A stretch of DNA of 64,000 bases, taken from Betaproteobacteria bacterium (lineage in GTDB: Bacteria; Pseudomonadota; Gammaproteobacteria; Burkholderiales; Casimicrobiaceae). The stretch is from NCBI GenBank assembly GCA_013298695.1, contig JAAFIS010000007.1, positions 62,001 to 126,000 of the forward strand, written 5' to 3'. Shown one piece after another: positions 1-8,257 of this stretch (position 1 is its first letter; every line of letters starts with the position of its first letter). A program made the translations under genes and the position numbers. The notes beneath the pieces were generated by a model that did not search any database, was not told where the DNA came from, and saw only the letters and a list, made by a program, of their open reading frames with translations.

Positions 1-2
1 AG

Positions 3-116
3 CAGCTCAATCAAGGCCCAGTAACCGGCCTATACAACCCCACCGACACCTCAGCACCAGCGCGCGCCATCGAGGTTAAGGTGAGGAAACCAGCAGGGCA
101 CAAACATGGTCACTGA
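3..116 (+). CDS. C-terminal end of an unidentified protein (partial)
   Basis: An open frame enters from the left edge and ends at TGA 114-116, giving 37 residues. The tail is basic and histidine-rich (ends AGHKHGH), which would suit a metal-handling protein upstream of the two copper-binding genes that follow. Too little remains to name a family. The next gene begins about 60 bases downstream on the same strand, so this is probably the upstream member of one copper operon (inference). Confidence 0.45.
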   Translation, partial: QLNQGPVTGLYNPTDTSAPARAIEVKVRKPAGHKHGH

Positions 117-177
117 TGGCCTTGCAACCACAGCAAAGATCAACAATGTTCGATTTCAATTTGACGAGGAAACACGC

Positions 178-699
178 TTGAAATATCTATCCATCACTCT
201 CGCCGCGCTGGTGCTTGCTATGCCTGCCGCGTTGCTCGCGCACGGCAAGGAGGATCACAACAAATCGAAAATCGTCACCGTCAAGAAGGAGCAAAAGGCT
301 TGGGGCATTGCTGGCGACGCAAAAGCCGTTAAACGTACGATCAAAGTCGGTATGGCAGACAACATGCGGTTCACGCCGAACGCAATCGAAGTCAAACAAG
401 GCGAGACGGTGAGGTTCGTGATTGCGAATAACGGCAAGATCATGCATGAATTTGTGATCGGCACCAAGACGGAGCTCGACGAACACGCCGCGATGATGCT
501 GAAGTTTCCCAACATGGAACATGACGAGCCGTACATGGCGCACGTCGAGCCCGGTAAATCAGGCGAAATTGTTTGGATGTTCAATCGCGCGGGCGATTTT
601 GACTTTGCGTGCTTAATCGCCGGTCACTATCAGGCTGGCATGGTCGGCAAGATTAAGGTCGTCGCCGCGTCGATGCCGTTTGGCGCGCGAAAATCTTAA
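178..699 (+). CDS. Periplasmic cupredoxin-domain copper-binding protein
   Basis: A secreted blue-copper-type protein of 173 residues. It has an N-terminal signal peptide of about 22 residues ending near LLAHG, then a cupredoxin fold. The copper ligand pattern is visible: a histidine in IMHEF and, near the C-terminus, CLIAGHYQAGM, giving Cys, His and Met in the usual spacing. The start is taken as TTG at 178 because GAGGA lies 7 bases upstream and a signal peptide follows at once; the ATG at 106 would add an unrelated leader. It resembles the CopI-like cupredoxins found in copper-resistance clusters and lies just before a CusF-like gene. A role in periplasmic copper tolerance is likely; the exact partner is not known. 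Confidence 0.8.
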   Translation: MKYLSITLAALVLAMPAALLAHGKEDHNKSKIVTVKKEQKAWGIAGDAKAVKRTIKVGMADNMRFTPNAIEVKQGETVRFVIANNGKIMHEFVIGTKTELDEHAAMMLKFPNMEHDEPYMAHVEPGKSGEIVWMFNRAGDFDFACLIAGHYQAGMVGKIKVVAASMPFGARKS

Positions 700-821
700 T
701 GGCAATGATTGGGTCAACAGCGCCCCGCCGCTATGCGTTATTACACGATTAGTTATATCCGCCCATTGAGCTCAGCTCTAACCATCAACCGATTTCACAC
801 ACACATTTTCTGGAGTTATTT

Positions 822-1169
822 ATGAAACGCACTATTTCAATTGCCACCGTCGCTTCGTTTGCGGCGCTTTTCGCATCCGCATTTGCACAAAACCATGATC
901 ATGCGAAGGCCGCAGCGACACCAAGCGCTACTACGACGCCCGCTGCCCCGATGGCGGACGGCGAAGTTCGACGCGTTGATAAAGATGGCGGAAAAATTAC
1001 GCTTAAACACGGCGAGATCAAAAGCCTCGACATGCCCGCGATGACGATGGTGTTTAACGTAAAGGAAAAATCAATGCTTGAAAAAATTCAGGTGGGCGAT
1101 AAAGTCAAGTTCGCGGCGATCAGCGAAGCCGGCAAATACGTGGTTACCGATTTGCAAGTCACGAAGTAG
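822..1169 (+). CDS. CusF-like periplasmic copper-binding protein
   Basis: Small secreted protein of 115 residues: signal peptide (about residues 1-22), an Ala/Pro/Thr linker, then a CusF/YdeQ-type beta-barrel from about residue 48. The family hallmarks are visible: GEVRRVD at the start of the domain, ITLKHGEI, then the Met-rich MPAMTMVF metal site and VGDKVKF. CusF-type proteins bind Cu(I)/Ag(I) in the periplasm and hand it to RND efflux pumps. The canonical tryptophan of E. coli CusF is not obvious. GGAG lies 6 bases upstream of the ATG. It follows the cupredoxin gene on the same strand by 122 bases. Confidence 0.85.
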   Translation: MKRTISIATVASFAALFASAFAQNHDHAKAAATPSATTTPAAPMADGEVRRVDKDGGKITLKHGEIKSLDMPAMTMVFNVKEKSMLEKIQVGDKVKFAAISEAGKYVVTDLQVTK

Positions 1170-1185
1170 CGCATGAAGAAAACGG

Positions 1186-1210
1186 CGGCGCATGATTTCT
1201 GTATGCGCCG
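1186..1210. terminator. Hairpin between convergent genes
   Basis: Perfect 8-bp inverted repeat CGGCGCAT / ATGCGCCG with a 9-base loop, placed between the converging copper-binding and dioxygenase-like genes. There is no T-run on either side, so it may stop transcription poorly or only with Rho. Confidence 0.3.
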
Positions 1211-1225
1211 TGCATTGGTCGTTCG

Positions 1226-1858
1226 CTAAGCCTTTGCCAAGACGATGTCAAAGATCGCGGCTAACTTCGCCGCGGCGGCAGCATCGCGCAACGCTTGCGT
1301 TTTCACCGTGAGTTTCGCCCGCTCGCGTGAGAAACCGCCGAATCCGCTGCGCTCTTCGTTCTCACCTGCGAAGTACATTTGCGTGGTGAGGGTGCGGAAA
1401 CCTTTTGCCGCAACGCGATAGTGAATGTGCGCGGGCCGACCGCCGTAGTTCACGGGCTTCACCGTACGGAAACGATAGCCGCCGCTCGCCTCAGTTGCCA
1501 CGCGGCCAAAGCCTTGAAAACCGCGCTTGAGCGGCTGATCGCCGTCATCATTCGGATGTCGGTATTTGCCCGCCGCATCGACTTGCCAAATTTCCACGCG
1601 CGCATCGCGAATGGCTTGACCATCGATGCCGAGTACACGCCCGGTGAGCAGCATACTTTCGCCTTTTTCGTAGCGACGTCCACCGACCGTGATTAAGTCG
1701 CCATCGATTTCGCCGCTCCAGTTTGTAGGGTAGAAAGGCCCCTCCGAGTCCTGCGGCGTCGGCGCGAGCAGGCTCGGTTGCGCGAGGGCGCTAGGAATGA
1801 GCGGCACGGTAGCGAGCGAACTCGCTGCAAGCAACACACTACGTCGGGATACATGCAT
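1226..1858 (-). CDS. Intradiol ring-cleavage dioxygenase-like protein, secreted
   Basis: About 210 residues. An N-terminal twin-arginine-like signal (SRRSVLLAASS) precedes a domain of the intradiol dioxygenase/protocatechuate 3,4-dioxygenase beta family: the opening TPQDSEGPFYP, RVLGIDGQAI, VEIWQVDAAGKYRHP and the iron-ligand HIHYRV segment. These enzymes cleave catechol-type rings using Fe(III) bound by two Tyr and two His. Exported members are common in proteobacteria and their substrates are mostly unknown. The start is placed at ATG 1858 because AAGGAG (1865-1870) has a 6-base spacer to it; the ATG at 1864 would abut the ribosome site. It stands alone, converging on the copper genes. Confidence 0.8.
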   Translation of the reverse strand: MHVSRRSVLLAASSLATVPLIPSALAQPSLLAPTPQDSEGPFYPTNWSGEIDGDLITVGGRRYEKGESMLLTGRVLGIDGQAIRDARVEIWQVDAAGKYRHPNDDGDQPLKRGFQGFGRVATEASGGYRFRTVKPVNYGGRPAHIHYRVAAKGFRTLTTQMYFAGENEERSGFGGFSRERAKLTVKTQALRDAAAAAKLAAIFDIVLAKA

Positions 1859-1871
1859 AACCATCTCCTTG

Positions 1872-2229
1872 CCAAGCTGATTTGACTGCTCAATCGCGCG
1901 TCAGGTTCGCTATCGAGAGCGGCTTCGCGTCCAATTCAAATTGGTCACTCGACGCAGTCATTCTTTTGATACGGATTTCGCAGAATTCGCAGGTTAGTGC
2001 TGATGAGCTGCACTCCCGGTCGCACTCGATAAGACACCAAAATACTCTGCGTAACTCTGCGCAATCTGTGTCGAAAGAAAGCGTATCGGAACGCTACTCG
2101 CAAGTCTCATCAACTATCCGACTGGCTCGGCGGGATATTTGGGCAGCACGATACTTATCGGAACTCGTCGAAACCTACTAAAAAACTGCATTTCACCCAA
2201 TAAAGACGCGCGATAACGAAAATTGCTGA
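1872..2229. other. Intergenic stretch with no supported gene
   Basis: About 360 bases between two minus-strand genes. A 99-codon open frame on the plus strand (1882-2181) has no family resemblance and no ribosome site and is not called. I see no RNA gene, strong dyad or clear promoter here. Confidence 0.5.
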
Positions 2230-3018
2230 CTAGTTGGTTACGATCAAATTTATCGCTCGACTTACCGCCGCCAAACCTATGGCTGCCGTCATGTGCATCG
2301 CTGAGCCGTAGCCCGCGCAGGCAAGCCCCGCGCCGCCGTCGGTGGCTTGGGTGCCATGCTGCTGCTCTTCGGAGTAGATCGCGGTCACGCCGAACTTTTT
2401 CTCGCCACGTGGAAACTCAAAATCTTTGCGCAGATTCGCGCGCAACTTCGAAAGCAGCGCGTCGTTTTTTGTTTGCGTGAGGTCGGCGTGGCGAATCATC
2501 GTCGGATCAGTTTTTCCGCCAGCGCCGCCGCACACGATGATCGTTTGTTTCTCGCGCACGCAATGCGCAACCAGCGCCGCCTTCGCGCGCACCTGATCGA
2601 TTGCATCGATCACGATATTCGCACTCGCGGGAATGATCGTCGAAACGTTCTCCGGCGTTACAAAATCATCAACAACATTCACCACGCAATCCGGCGCGAA
2701 GCTCAACACGCGTTCGCGCATCGCATCAACCTTGTTGCGACCCAGATTTGCAACCGTTGCATGCGCTTGACGATTCAAATTTGATTCTGCGATCACATCT
2801 AAGTCGATCAAGGTCAGTGCGCCCACGCCGGAGCGGGCGAATGCCTCGGCGATCCAAGAGCCGACGCCACCGATGCCAACGATCACCACGTGGGATGCGC
2901 GTATCTTGCCAAGCGCGCCTTCGCCGTAGAGCCGCGCGATGCCACCGAATCGCCGCGCGTCGGCAAGCGAGTCGCCCACTGTTTCATCGGAAGTGGAAGT
3001 GATGGCATCCGTTGTCAT
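2230..3018 (-). CDS. tcdA: tRNA threonylcarbamoyladenosine dehydratase TcdA
   Basis: 262 residues of the E1-like ThiF/MoeB superfamily, TcdA (CsdL/YgdL) branch, which cyclises t6A37 of tRNA in an ATP-dependent step in the cytoplasm. Visible hallmarks: RFGGIARLYGEGAL near residue 25, the nucleotide-binding GIGGVGS at 48-54, LIDLDVIAESNLNRQ and VIDAIDQVRAK, then the family-specific KTDPTMIRHADL and a C-terminal SEEQQ region. Length fits TcdA. No csdA/csdE partner is adjacent. Confidence 0.92.
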   Translation of the reverse strand: MTTDAITSTSDETVGDSLADARRFGGIARLYGEGALGKIRASHVVIVGIGGVGSWIAEAFARSGVGALTLIDLDVIAESNLNRQAHATVANLGRNKVDAMRERVLSFAPDCVVNVVDDFVTPENVSTIIPASANIVIDAIDQVRAKAALVAHCVREKQTIIVCGGAGGKTDPTMIRHADLTQTKNDALLSKLRANLRKDFEFPRGEKKFGVTAIYSEEQQHGTQATDGGAGLACAGYGSAMHMTAAIGLAAVSRAINLIVTN

Positions 3019-3072
3019 GGTCAGCGCGTATTATCGTAGTGTTGTGCAACGAACTTAGCTAGGAGCCATCGC

Positions 3073-3462
3073 TTGAACTCAAAATCGGTCTTCACCGCCG
3101 TTACTGCAATATGGGTCGCCGCTGCGCTGCTCTATATGGTCGTGGCGGGGCGAGCCTTGTCGCTCGTTGCGCTGCCGATTGCGGTCGGTCTCTGGTACGC
3201 CGCGAACTCGTTTCGAGTCAAACAGTCGACACAGCTTGTGCTGCCAGTGCTTTTGCTGCCGGGCGCGCTGATGTGTTTTGTGGGTTTGATGCAGGCGTTT
3301 GGCTATGGTCGAATGTCAGACGAACCGATAACAGAGAGCACATGGTTGCGCGTTGCGTTTTTCGGCGTGGGTCTGGCGCTGCATTTCGCAGCGTATTTGC
3401 ACATGGCTAACGAGTCGCGCGCTAGCGATCACCTTAGTGGAGAACGCGCCACCCGCGTTTGA
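3073..3462 (+). CDS. Small integral membrane protein, unknown function
   Basis: 129 residues with about four hydrophobic segments (roughly 8-26, 29-45, 55-75, 92-112) and a polar C-terminal tail. The start is TTG at 3073, supported by AGGAG at 3061-3065 with a 7-base spacer. It is divergent from tcdA across about 50 bases. No family is recognised. Confidence 0.6.
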   Translation: MNSKSVFTAVTAIWVAAALLYMVVAGRALSLVALPIAVGLWYAANSFRVKQSTQLVLPVLLLPGALMCFVGLMQAFGYGRMSDEPITESTWLRVAFFGVGLALHFAAYLHMANESRASDHLSGERATRV

Positions 3463-3478
3463 GAGGTGAGCGAAGCGG

Positions 3479-3661
3479 CTATTTCGTTGCGTACGGATAC
3501 GGTTTTTGCGGCACCTGGGCGTCGTCAAATTCGTCTCGCTCTTTTAATTCAAGGGGCTTTTTGTCCCACCATATCGCGCGGCCCTTGCGCTGCTCGTCTT
3601 CGAGATGCGGTTTCGCGGTTTTGAGTTCGCGGATGAATTTAGTGATGTCAGATTCGTACAT
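3479..3661 (-). CDS. DUF3460 family protein
   Basis: A 60-residue soluble protein starting MYESDITKF and containing the typical RGRAIWWDKKP and VPQKPYPY segments of DUF3460, a small family largely confined to Betaproteobacteria and of unknown function. The start at ATG 3661 is chosen because GGAG lies 6 bases upstream and homologues begin MYESDIT; an upstream ATG at 3715 adds unrelated sequence. It converges on the membrane-protein gene. Confidence 0.8.
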   Translation of the reverse strand: MYESDITKFIRELKTAKPHLEDEQRKGRAIWWDKKPLELKERDEFDDAQVPQKPYPYATK

Positions 3662-3795
3662 AGTTGTCTCCGTCTCAGAACCGCCGCTAACTTTGTCGCC
3701 CGCGCCTTGCTGCACGTTCGTACCGTCTTCGGCTTAGCTTCGCGTTATCAGCGATTCTGAAACGGAGCCAATTGCGGAAAACATGATTTTAGTCG

Positions 3796-5097
3796 CTAAT
3801 TTCTTTCGCGATGCCCTGGGCGATGCTCCATCGGCATTCCGCCCTGCGGTTTCTCTTTCGGTTCGCGCTTGCTGCCGGAATACATTTGAAATTCAAACAG
3901 ACGGCAATCGAGAGCACCGTTGTAGAGCGGGGTTTTCTTGCCGGGCTTAAAGCCGAGGCCGCTCGGCATATCGCGATCGGCAGTGATGAAGCACACCGTC
4001 CACCCCGCAAGCTCGCGCTTCATCCATGCGCCAAGCTGCGGATACCATTCGCGCAGCGTGGCCAGTTCGTCCATACGCTCGCCGTACGGCGGATTTGAGA
4101 GCAACAAACCATTTTCCGCAGGGCGCGTAAGTGTTTCTGCGCGTTGGTTGGTGAGACGAATGCCCTTCAGTGCCGTCGCGCCGACGACGTTGTGCAAATG
4201 TCGTTCCGTCGTGTCAATCGCGGCGGGATTTACGTCATTTCCAAATAACAGCCCTGGTTCTAATCGCCCAATATTATTGGGCGAGGATTCTCTAATCGCT
4301 CTAAATTGAGAAGCATCAAAAAAGCGTAGTTTTTCGAAAGAGAATGATCGCTGTAAGCCCGGCGCTGTATTGGTTGCGATGAGCGCCGCTTCGGTCAAAA
4401 TCGTGCCGCTGCCGCACATTGCATCCAGCAGTGGGCGATCGCCTTTCCAGCCTTTCAACAGCAACATTCCGGCGGCGAGATTTTCACGAAGCGGTGCCGC
4501 CAAACCCTCGCGACGATAGCCACGTTTAAAGAGCGCTTCGCCTGCGAGATCGAGATAAATCGTCGCTTTGTATTCGGTCAAAAACACAAAAATGCGCATG
4601 TCCGGCATCGACGTATCTACGCTCGGGCGCGAATTCATCGCAGCCCGAAATTTGTCAACAATCGCGTCTTTCACTTTAAGCGTGACGAAATCGAGCGATT
4701 TCAGCGGCGAGCGAATCGCGTTCGTTTCCACGCGAATCGTGTGATGCGCGGCAAACAAGTGCGGCCAGTCAATATCTCGTGCGATGCGATAAATGTCGTC
4801 TTCAACGCGATATTCAGCCTCGCCCAACTGCCACAACACGCGCGAGGCCACACGGCTCCACAAACACGCGCGCTGTCCTAAGTCGAACGCACCGCTAAAG
4901 CCCACACCGCCGTCGGTGATTTCAATGCGATCCGCATCAAGCGCAGCCAGCTCGTCCGCGAGCACCGTTTCTAAGCCGCGCGGACACGGCGCGAAGAAAC
5001 GCTCGACGACTTTCGAAGGCGCTTTCGCTTTGACGGCGATGGTGGCGCGCGGCTGTTGCGGTGACGGCGCGGGATTGGGTTTAGGAGGCAAAGGCAT
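3796..5097 (-). CDS. THUMP-domain class I RNA methyltransferase (RlmL-like)
   Basis: 433 residues. After a basic/proline-rich leader there is a THUMP-type RNA-binding region (about 30-200; opens FFAPCPRGLETVLADEL), then a Rossmann methyltransferase domain with DAMCGSGTI (SAM binding) and the catalytic NPPYGER motif of N2-guanine/N6-adenine methylases. This matches COG0116, the N-terminal half of E. coli RlmL/RlmK, which methylates 23S rRNA; the RlmK half is absent, as in many betaproteobacteria. It is the last gene of the queC-queE-queD transcript, 3 bases after queD. A perfect 21-bp palindrome (4264-4284) is read through in frame and encodes part of SSPNNIGRLEPG, between two conserved blocks. 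Confidence 0.85.
   Translation of the reverse strand: MPLPPKPNPAPSPQQPRATIAVKAKAPSKVVERFFAPCPRGLETVLADELAALDADRIEITDGGVGFSGAFDLGQRACLWSRVASRVLWQLGEAEYRVEDDIYRIARDIDWPHLFAAHHTIRVETNAIRSPLKSLDFVTLKVKDAIVDKFRAAMNSRPSVDTSMPDMRIFVFLTEYKATIYLDLAGEALFKRGYRREGLAAPLRENLAAGMLLLKGWKGDRPLLDAMCGSGTILTEAALIATNTAPGLQRSFSFEKLRFFDASQFRAIRESSPNNIGRLEPGLLFGNDVNPAAIDTTERHLHNVVGATALKGIRLTNQRAETLTRPAENGLLLSNPPYGERMDELATLREWYPQLGAWMKRELAGWTVCFITADRDMPSGLGFKPGKKTPLYNGALDCRLFEFQMYSGSKREPKEKPQGGMPMEHRPGHRERN
4264..4284. repeat. CGCCCAAT palindrome inside the RNA methyltransferase gene
   Basis: Perfect inverted repeat TCGCCCAATA / TATTGGGCGA around one central base. It is a solo copy: nothing similar lies 66 bp to either side, unlike the doublets elsewhere. 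It is translated in frame as part of the methyltransferase. Confidence 0.7.
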
Positions 5098-5100
5098 TCG

Positions 5101-5463
5101 CTATTGTCGCAGCACGCAGCCGTCGCCCATGCCTTCGCGCCACACGCGCACGCTAGCGACGTTGCTGAATTTGTGGGCGACTGCGTTCCAAATAAAGGTG
5201 CACAAATTCTCAAGCGTCGGCGCACCGAGCCCGGCAATTTCATCGAGATAGTGATGATCGAGTTGTTCGCGAACGGTTTGTAGATGCGCACGCAGCTCGC
5301 CCAAATCGCTCACCATGCCGCTTGCGGGATCGGGCGTGCCGGAGAGCGCGACTTCGCAGTGATAGGTGTGACCATGAATGCGGCGCGAGCCTTCGGCTTC
5401 GATCTTTCGCTTTAACGTGTGCGCAGCGTCGAAGAAAAAGCGCTGTGAAATTTCGTAGTTCAT
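5101..5463 (-). CDS. queD: 6-carboxy-5,6,7,8-tetrahydropterin synthase QueD
   Basis: 120 residues of the PTPS/QueD family, which turns dihydroneopterin triphosphate into 6-carboxytetrahydropterin in queuosine synthesis. Zinc ligands are visible: AAHTL near the N-terminus and HGHTYHCEV; the LDHHYLDE segment and the C-terminal VRVWREG with the catalytic Glu follow. Its ATG overlaps the queE stop (ATGA at 5462-5465). Middle gene of queC-queE-queD-methyltransferase. Confidence 0.95.
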   Translation of the reverse strand: MNYEISQRFFFDAAHTLKRKIEAEGSRRIHGHTYHCEVALSGTPDPASGMVSDLGELRAHLQTVREQLDHHYLDEIAGLGAPTLENLCTFIWNAVAHKFSNVASVRVWREGMGDGCVLRQ

Positions 5464-6095
5464 CAGCGAATACCAATTACTTTATGCGTCTGCACCGAGA
5501 GCCGCCATTGAGGATGTTGCAAACACCAATCAATGGCGAACTGCGTGTTCGCGCTGCGATCGACACCATCCATCGGTTGCACGAAACGATGCTCGAAATC
5601 AAGCGTTGATAAGTAATCCATATCAAGCGCCTGCGGGACGACGACTTTCAATTCTTGTCCTCGCGTTTGCTTGAATTCTGCGCCTGCTTTCGGGCTCACG
5701 CAAATCCAATCGATGCCTTCGGGTGCGATGATCGTGCCGTTGGTTTCAACGGCGATTTCAAAACCTTGTTCGTGGAGCGCGTCGATCAGCGGCGTGTCGA
5801 GTTGCAAGAGAGGCTCGCCGCCGGTGCAGACGACGAGTTTTTTGCCGCGTGAGTTTGCGGGCCACTCGCTTGCGATGACTGTTGCGAGTTCGGTCGCCGT
5901 TGAAAACTTTCCGCCGCGAGTGCCATCGGTGCCAACGAAATCGGTGTCGCAAAATTTGCAGATCGCTGTTTCGCGATCCCGCTCCAATCCGCTCCACAAA
6001 TTGCAGCCCGCGAATCGACAAAACACGGCAGGCCGACCCGCGTTCGCGCCTTCGCCTTGCAGCGTGTAGAAAATTTCTTTTACGGAATACGTCAT
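5463..6095 (-). CDS. queE: 7-carboxy-7-deazaguanine synthase QueE
   Basis: A radical-SAM enzyme of 210 residues that converts 6-carboxytetrahydropterin to 7-carboxy-7-deazaguanine. It starts [16 protein letters not shown]; the iron-sulphur cysteines sit in CRFAGCNLW and the downstream ICKFCDTDF, the extended spacing seen in proteobacterial QueE rather than the plain CxxxCxx[10 protein letters not shown] (SAM/GGEP motif) and VETNGT follow. The start at 6095 gives an ATGA overlap with the queC stop; the longer upstream frame lies within queC and is rejected. Confidence 0.95.
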   Translation of the reverse strand: MTYSVKEIFYTLQGEGANAGRPAVFCRFAGCNLWSGLERDRETAICKFCDTDFVGTDGTRGGKFSTATELATVIASEWPANSRGKKLVVCTGGEPLLQLDTPLIDALHEQGFEIAVETNGTIIAPEGIDWICVSPKAGAEFKQTRGQELKVVVPQALDMDYLSTLDFEHRFVQPMDGVDRSANTQFAIDWCLQHPQWRLSVQTHKVIGIR

Positions 6096-6790
6096 GCTGC
6101 GATCTGCTTCCATTGTTCGAAGCCTGCCTTGCGCAATGCGCATGCAGGGCATTCGCCGCAGCCGTAGCCCCAGGCATGCTGCGCATCGCGAACGCCGTTG
6201 TAGCAGGTGTGCGTGTGCTCGATAATGAGCTGCGTGAGCGCGTGGCCGCCGAGCGATTGTGCGAGCGCCCAGGTTTGCGCTTTGTCGATCCACATGAGTG
6301 GCGTTTCAATCGTCATTTTGGTATCGAGGCCGAGCGAGAGTGAAAGCTGCGTTGCCTTCATCGTGTTGTTTCGACAATCCGGGTAACCCGAGAAATCAGT
6401 TTCGCACATACCGCCGACGAGTACATCGATGCCGCGACGATACGCGAGCGCGGCCGCGAAATTCAAAAACAACAAATTGCGACCGGGCACGAAGGTATTC
6501 GGTAAACCATTTTTCTCGTACGCAATCGCGACGTCGCGGGTGAGTGAGGTCTCTGAAATCTGCCCGAGCACAGAGAGATCGAGCAGATGATCGTCACCGA
6601 GCTTCGCGCTCCATTGAGGAAATGCGGCGCGTATTTCACGCAGCGTTTCGATGCGAACATCGAGTTCAATGCGATGACGTTGTCCGTAATCAAAGGCAAT
6701 TGTTTCCACCTGCGCATAGCGCGCGAGCGCCCACGCAAGACAGGTCGCGGAGTCTTGTCCACCAGAGAAAAGCACGAGGGCGCGTGACAC
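6092..6790 (-). CDS. queC: 7-cyano-7-deazaguanine synthase QueC
   Basis: About 232 residues. It forms preQ0 from 7-carboxy-7-deazaguanine with ATP and ammonia. The PP-loop [13 protein letters not shown] lies near the start, [15 protein letters not shown] in the middle, and a C-terminal zinc site of four cysteines is in CYNG and [11 protein letters not shown] place the start at GTG 6790, giving [14 protein letters not shown] as in homologues, with GGAA 9 bases upstream. An in-frame ATG at 6829 would add 13 residues encoded partly by a palindromic repeat and has no ribosome site. First gene of the queuosine operon. Confidence 0.93.
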   Translation of the reverse strand: MSRALVLFSGGQDSATCLAWALARYAQVETIAFDYGQRHRIELDVRIETLREIRAAFPQWSAKLGDDHLLDLSVLGQISETSLTRDVAIAYEKNGLPNTFVPGRNLLFLNFAAALAYRRGIDVLVGGMCETDFSGYPDCRNNTMKATQLSLSLGLDTKMTIETPLMWIDKAQTWALAQSLGGHALTQLIIEHTHTCYNGVRDAQHAWGYGCGECPACALRKAGFEQWKQIAA

Positions 6791-6817
6791 GAAATGAGAT
6801 TCCAGCTTTGTTGTAAG

Positions 6818-6902
6818 TCGCCCATTCATCTGGGCGAGAGCACAATTTTATCGATTTATCGAAAAATGATCGGAAATTCGTCGTTGCCCAAGCATATCGG
6901 GC
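6818..6902. repeat. CGCCCAAT-type palindrome doublet upstream of queC
   Basis: First palindrome 6818-6837 (TCGCCCA / TGGGCGA arms, centre 6827.5). The second, more degenerate, is 6886-6902 (GCCC / GGGC arms, centre 6894). Centre-to-centre spacing is about 66 bp, with an AT-rich spacer. It fills the gap between hemJ and queC and may reach the queC start region. Confidence 0.6.
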
Positions 6903-6926
6903 TATTGCGTCAGTAGTTGTCTTGCT

Positions 6927-7358
6927 CTAATTCGGTTTGAGCACCACTAAAAACACGATGCCGAACAGCGCGAATACCGGCAGCTCATTCATGATTCGAA
7001 AGTATTTTTCGCTGCGTGTATTGTGACCGTCGCGAAACGCGCGCAGATGAATGAAGCACGCAATGTGATGTGCGAGCAATGTAAGTACGAGCAAGAGTTT
7101 CCACATCATCCATTTGCCAGTAATGCCGTAGCCGAGCCAGAGCCACACACCGAACACGATCGTTAACACCGCACCCGGCGTCATGATGCCCCAGAAGAGT
7201 TTGCGCTCCATGATTTTGAAGCGCGCGTCGCCTTTGGCATCGTTCTCGGTGATCGCCTGCACGTGATACACGTAGAGTCGTGGCAAATAAAAAATTGCCG
7301 CCATCCAGGTGACCATGAAAATGATGTGAAGGGCTTTGACCCAGAGAACAGTTTGCAC
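6927..7358 (-). CDS. hemJ: Protoporphyrinogen IX oxidase HemJ
   Basis: 143 residues with four transmembrane helices. It matches the HemJ family (UPF0093), the menaquinone/cytochrome-linked enzyme that oxidises protoporphyrinogen IX in many proteobacteria lacking HemG/HemY. Diagnostic opening: LWVKALHIIFMVTWMAAIF with the conserved His, then FYLPRLYVYH; MMWKLLLVLTLLAHH and KYFRIMNELP near the end. It follows the ABC permease gene with an 11-base gap, so it is probably cotranscribed. Confidence 0.9.
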   Translation of the reverse strand: MQTVLWVKALHIIFMVTWMAAIFYLPRLYVYHVQAITENDAKGDARFKIMERKLFWGIMTPGAVLTIVFGVWLWLGYGITGKWMMWKLLLVLTLLAHHIACFIHLRAFRDGHNTRSEKYFRIMNELPVFALFGIVFLVVLKPN

Positions 7359-7368
7359 GGTTATCTAC

Positions 7369-8136
7369 CTAGTTCGCAAAACGCTTGCGAATCAAATGTG
7401 TGGCAATTGCAAAACCGCCAAGGGCGTAGAGCGCAAGAACGCCGACGTGTAACAACACGTCGCTTGGAAGTTTGCCTTGTACCAGCGGACGAATGAGCTC
7501 AACGCCATGCTTCAGCGGCAAACAATCGCCGATAAATTGCAGCCATTTTGGCAGCTGCTCCACCGGAAAGAACACGCCGGAAATCATCGCCATCGGCAGC
7601 ACGCCGAGCGAAAACCAGTAGCTGAAGAATTCGTAGCCTTTTGCGACTGCCGTCATGATGAGTGCTAGCGCCGCGAAGGCCAGACCGATCAACAATGCAA
7701 CGGGAACGACCCAAATCAACGTCCATTCGCGGCTAATGCCCAGCACGAGCAGCGCTGCGATGAATGTCACCGACGACAAAACCGCTTTCGTCGCAGCAAT
7801 CGTCCATTCCGACATCATCACATCGAACAGCGACATCGGCGCGTTGATGATCGCGTCCCAGGTGCGCTGAATAAACATGCGCGAGAACGCGGAATACATC
7901 CCTTCAAACGTAGCACCGTTTTGTGCGCCGAACGCGAGCGAGCCGCTGGCGATAAATGCGACATAGGTCATGCCGCCAAGCTCGGGCACCAGCGCACCCA
8001 TGCCGTAACCAAAACCCACCATATACACGAGCGGCTCGAAGGTCGAAAACATCAGCGAGGACAACCAATATTTTTTCCACGCGAGAAAATGGCGACGCCA
8101 GATGGGAATGAAGCGAAAGAGCGAGAAGTCGCTCAT
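7369..8136 (-). CDS. ABC-2 type transport permease, NodJ-like
   Basis: About 255 residues with six predicted membrane helices. It resembles the NodJ/DrrB family of ABC exporters (MVGFGYGMGALVPELGG, then FIQRTWDAIINAPMSLFDVM and ISGVFFPVEQLP). It would form the membrane channel with the ATPase encoded just upstream on the same strand. The substrate cannot be read from sequence. Start at ATG 8136 (MSDFSLFRF) because GGAAG precedes it at good spacing; an ATG 24 bases upstream is less likely. A GC-rich repeat (8182-8220) separates it from the ATPase gene. Confidence 0.85.
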   Translation of the reverse strand: MSDFSLFRFIPIWRRHFLAWKKYWLSSLMFSTFEPLVYMVGFGYGMGALVPELGGMTYVAFIASGSLAFGAQNGATFEGMYSAFSRMFIQRTWDAIINAPMSLFDVMMSEWTIAATKAVLSSVTFIAALLVLGISREWTLIWVVPVALLIGLAFAALALIMTAVAKGYEFFSYWFSLGVLPMAMISGVFFPVEQLPKWLQFIGDCLPLKHGVELIRPLVQGKLPSDVLLHVGVLALYALGGFAIATHLIRKRFAN

Positions 8137-8181
8137 TGCGAACGCTTCCGTAAATCGCATTGGCGATTTGTGGACGAGTAT

Positions 8182-8220
8182 CTCCCCTCTACCGCTGGGC
8201 GAGGGGTAGGGGGTGAGGGA
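8182..8220. repeat. REP-like CCCCTC/GAGGGG element
   Basis: Dyad-rich GC sequence: CTCCCCTCTACC, then GGCGAGGGGTAGGGGG and GTGAGGG. It is of the same general type as the elements at 47929 and 53499, in the gap between ABC ATPase and permease genes. Confidence 0.5.
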
Positions 8221-8257
8221 TGCGCTTTGCTGGTTGCGCTGAAGTTCGGAAAGCGCA

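Noticed and set aside
1882-2181. 99-codon plus-strand open frame
   Set aside because: No ribosome site, no family resemblance and skewed composition; it lies in an intergenic gap.
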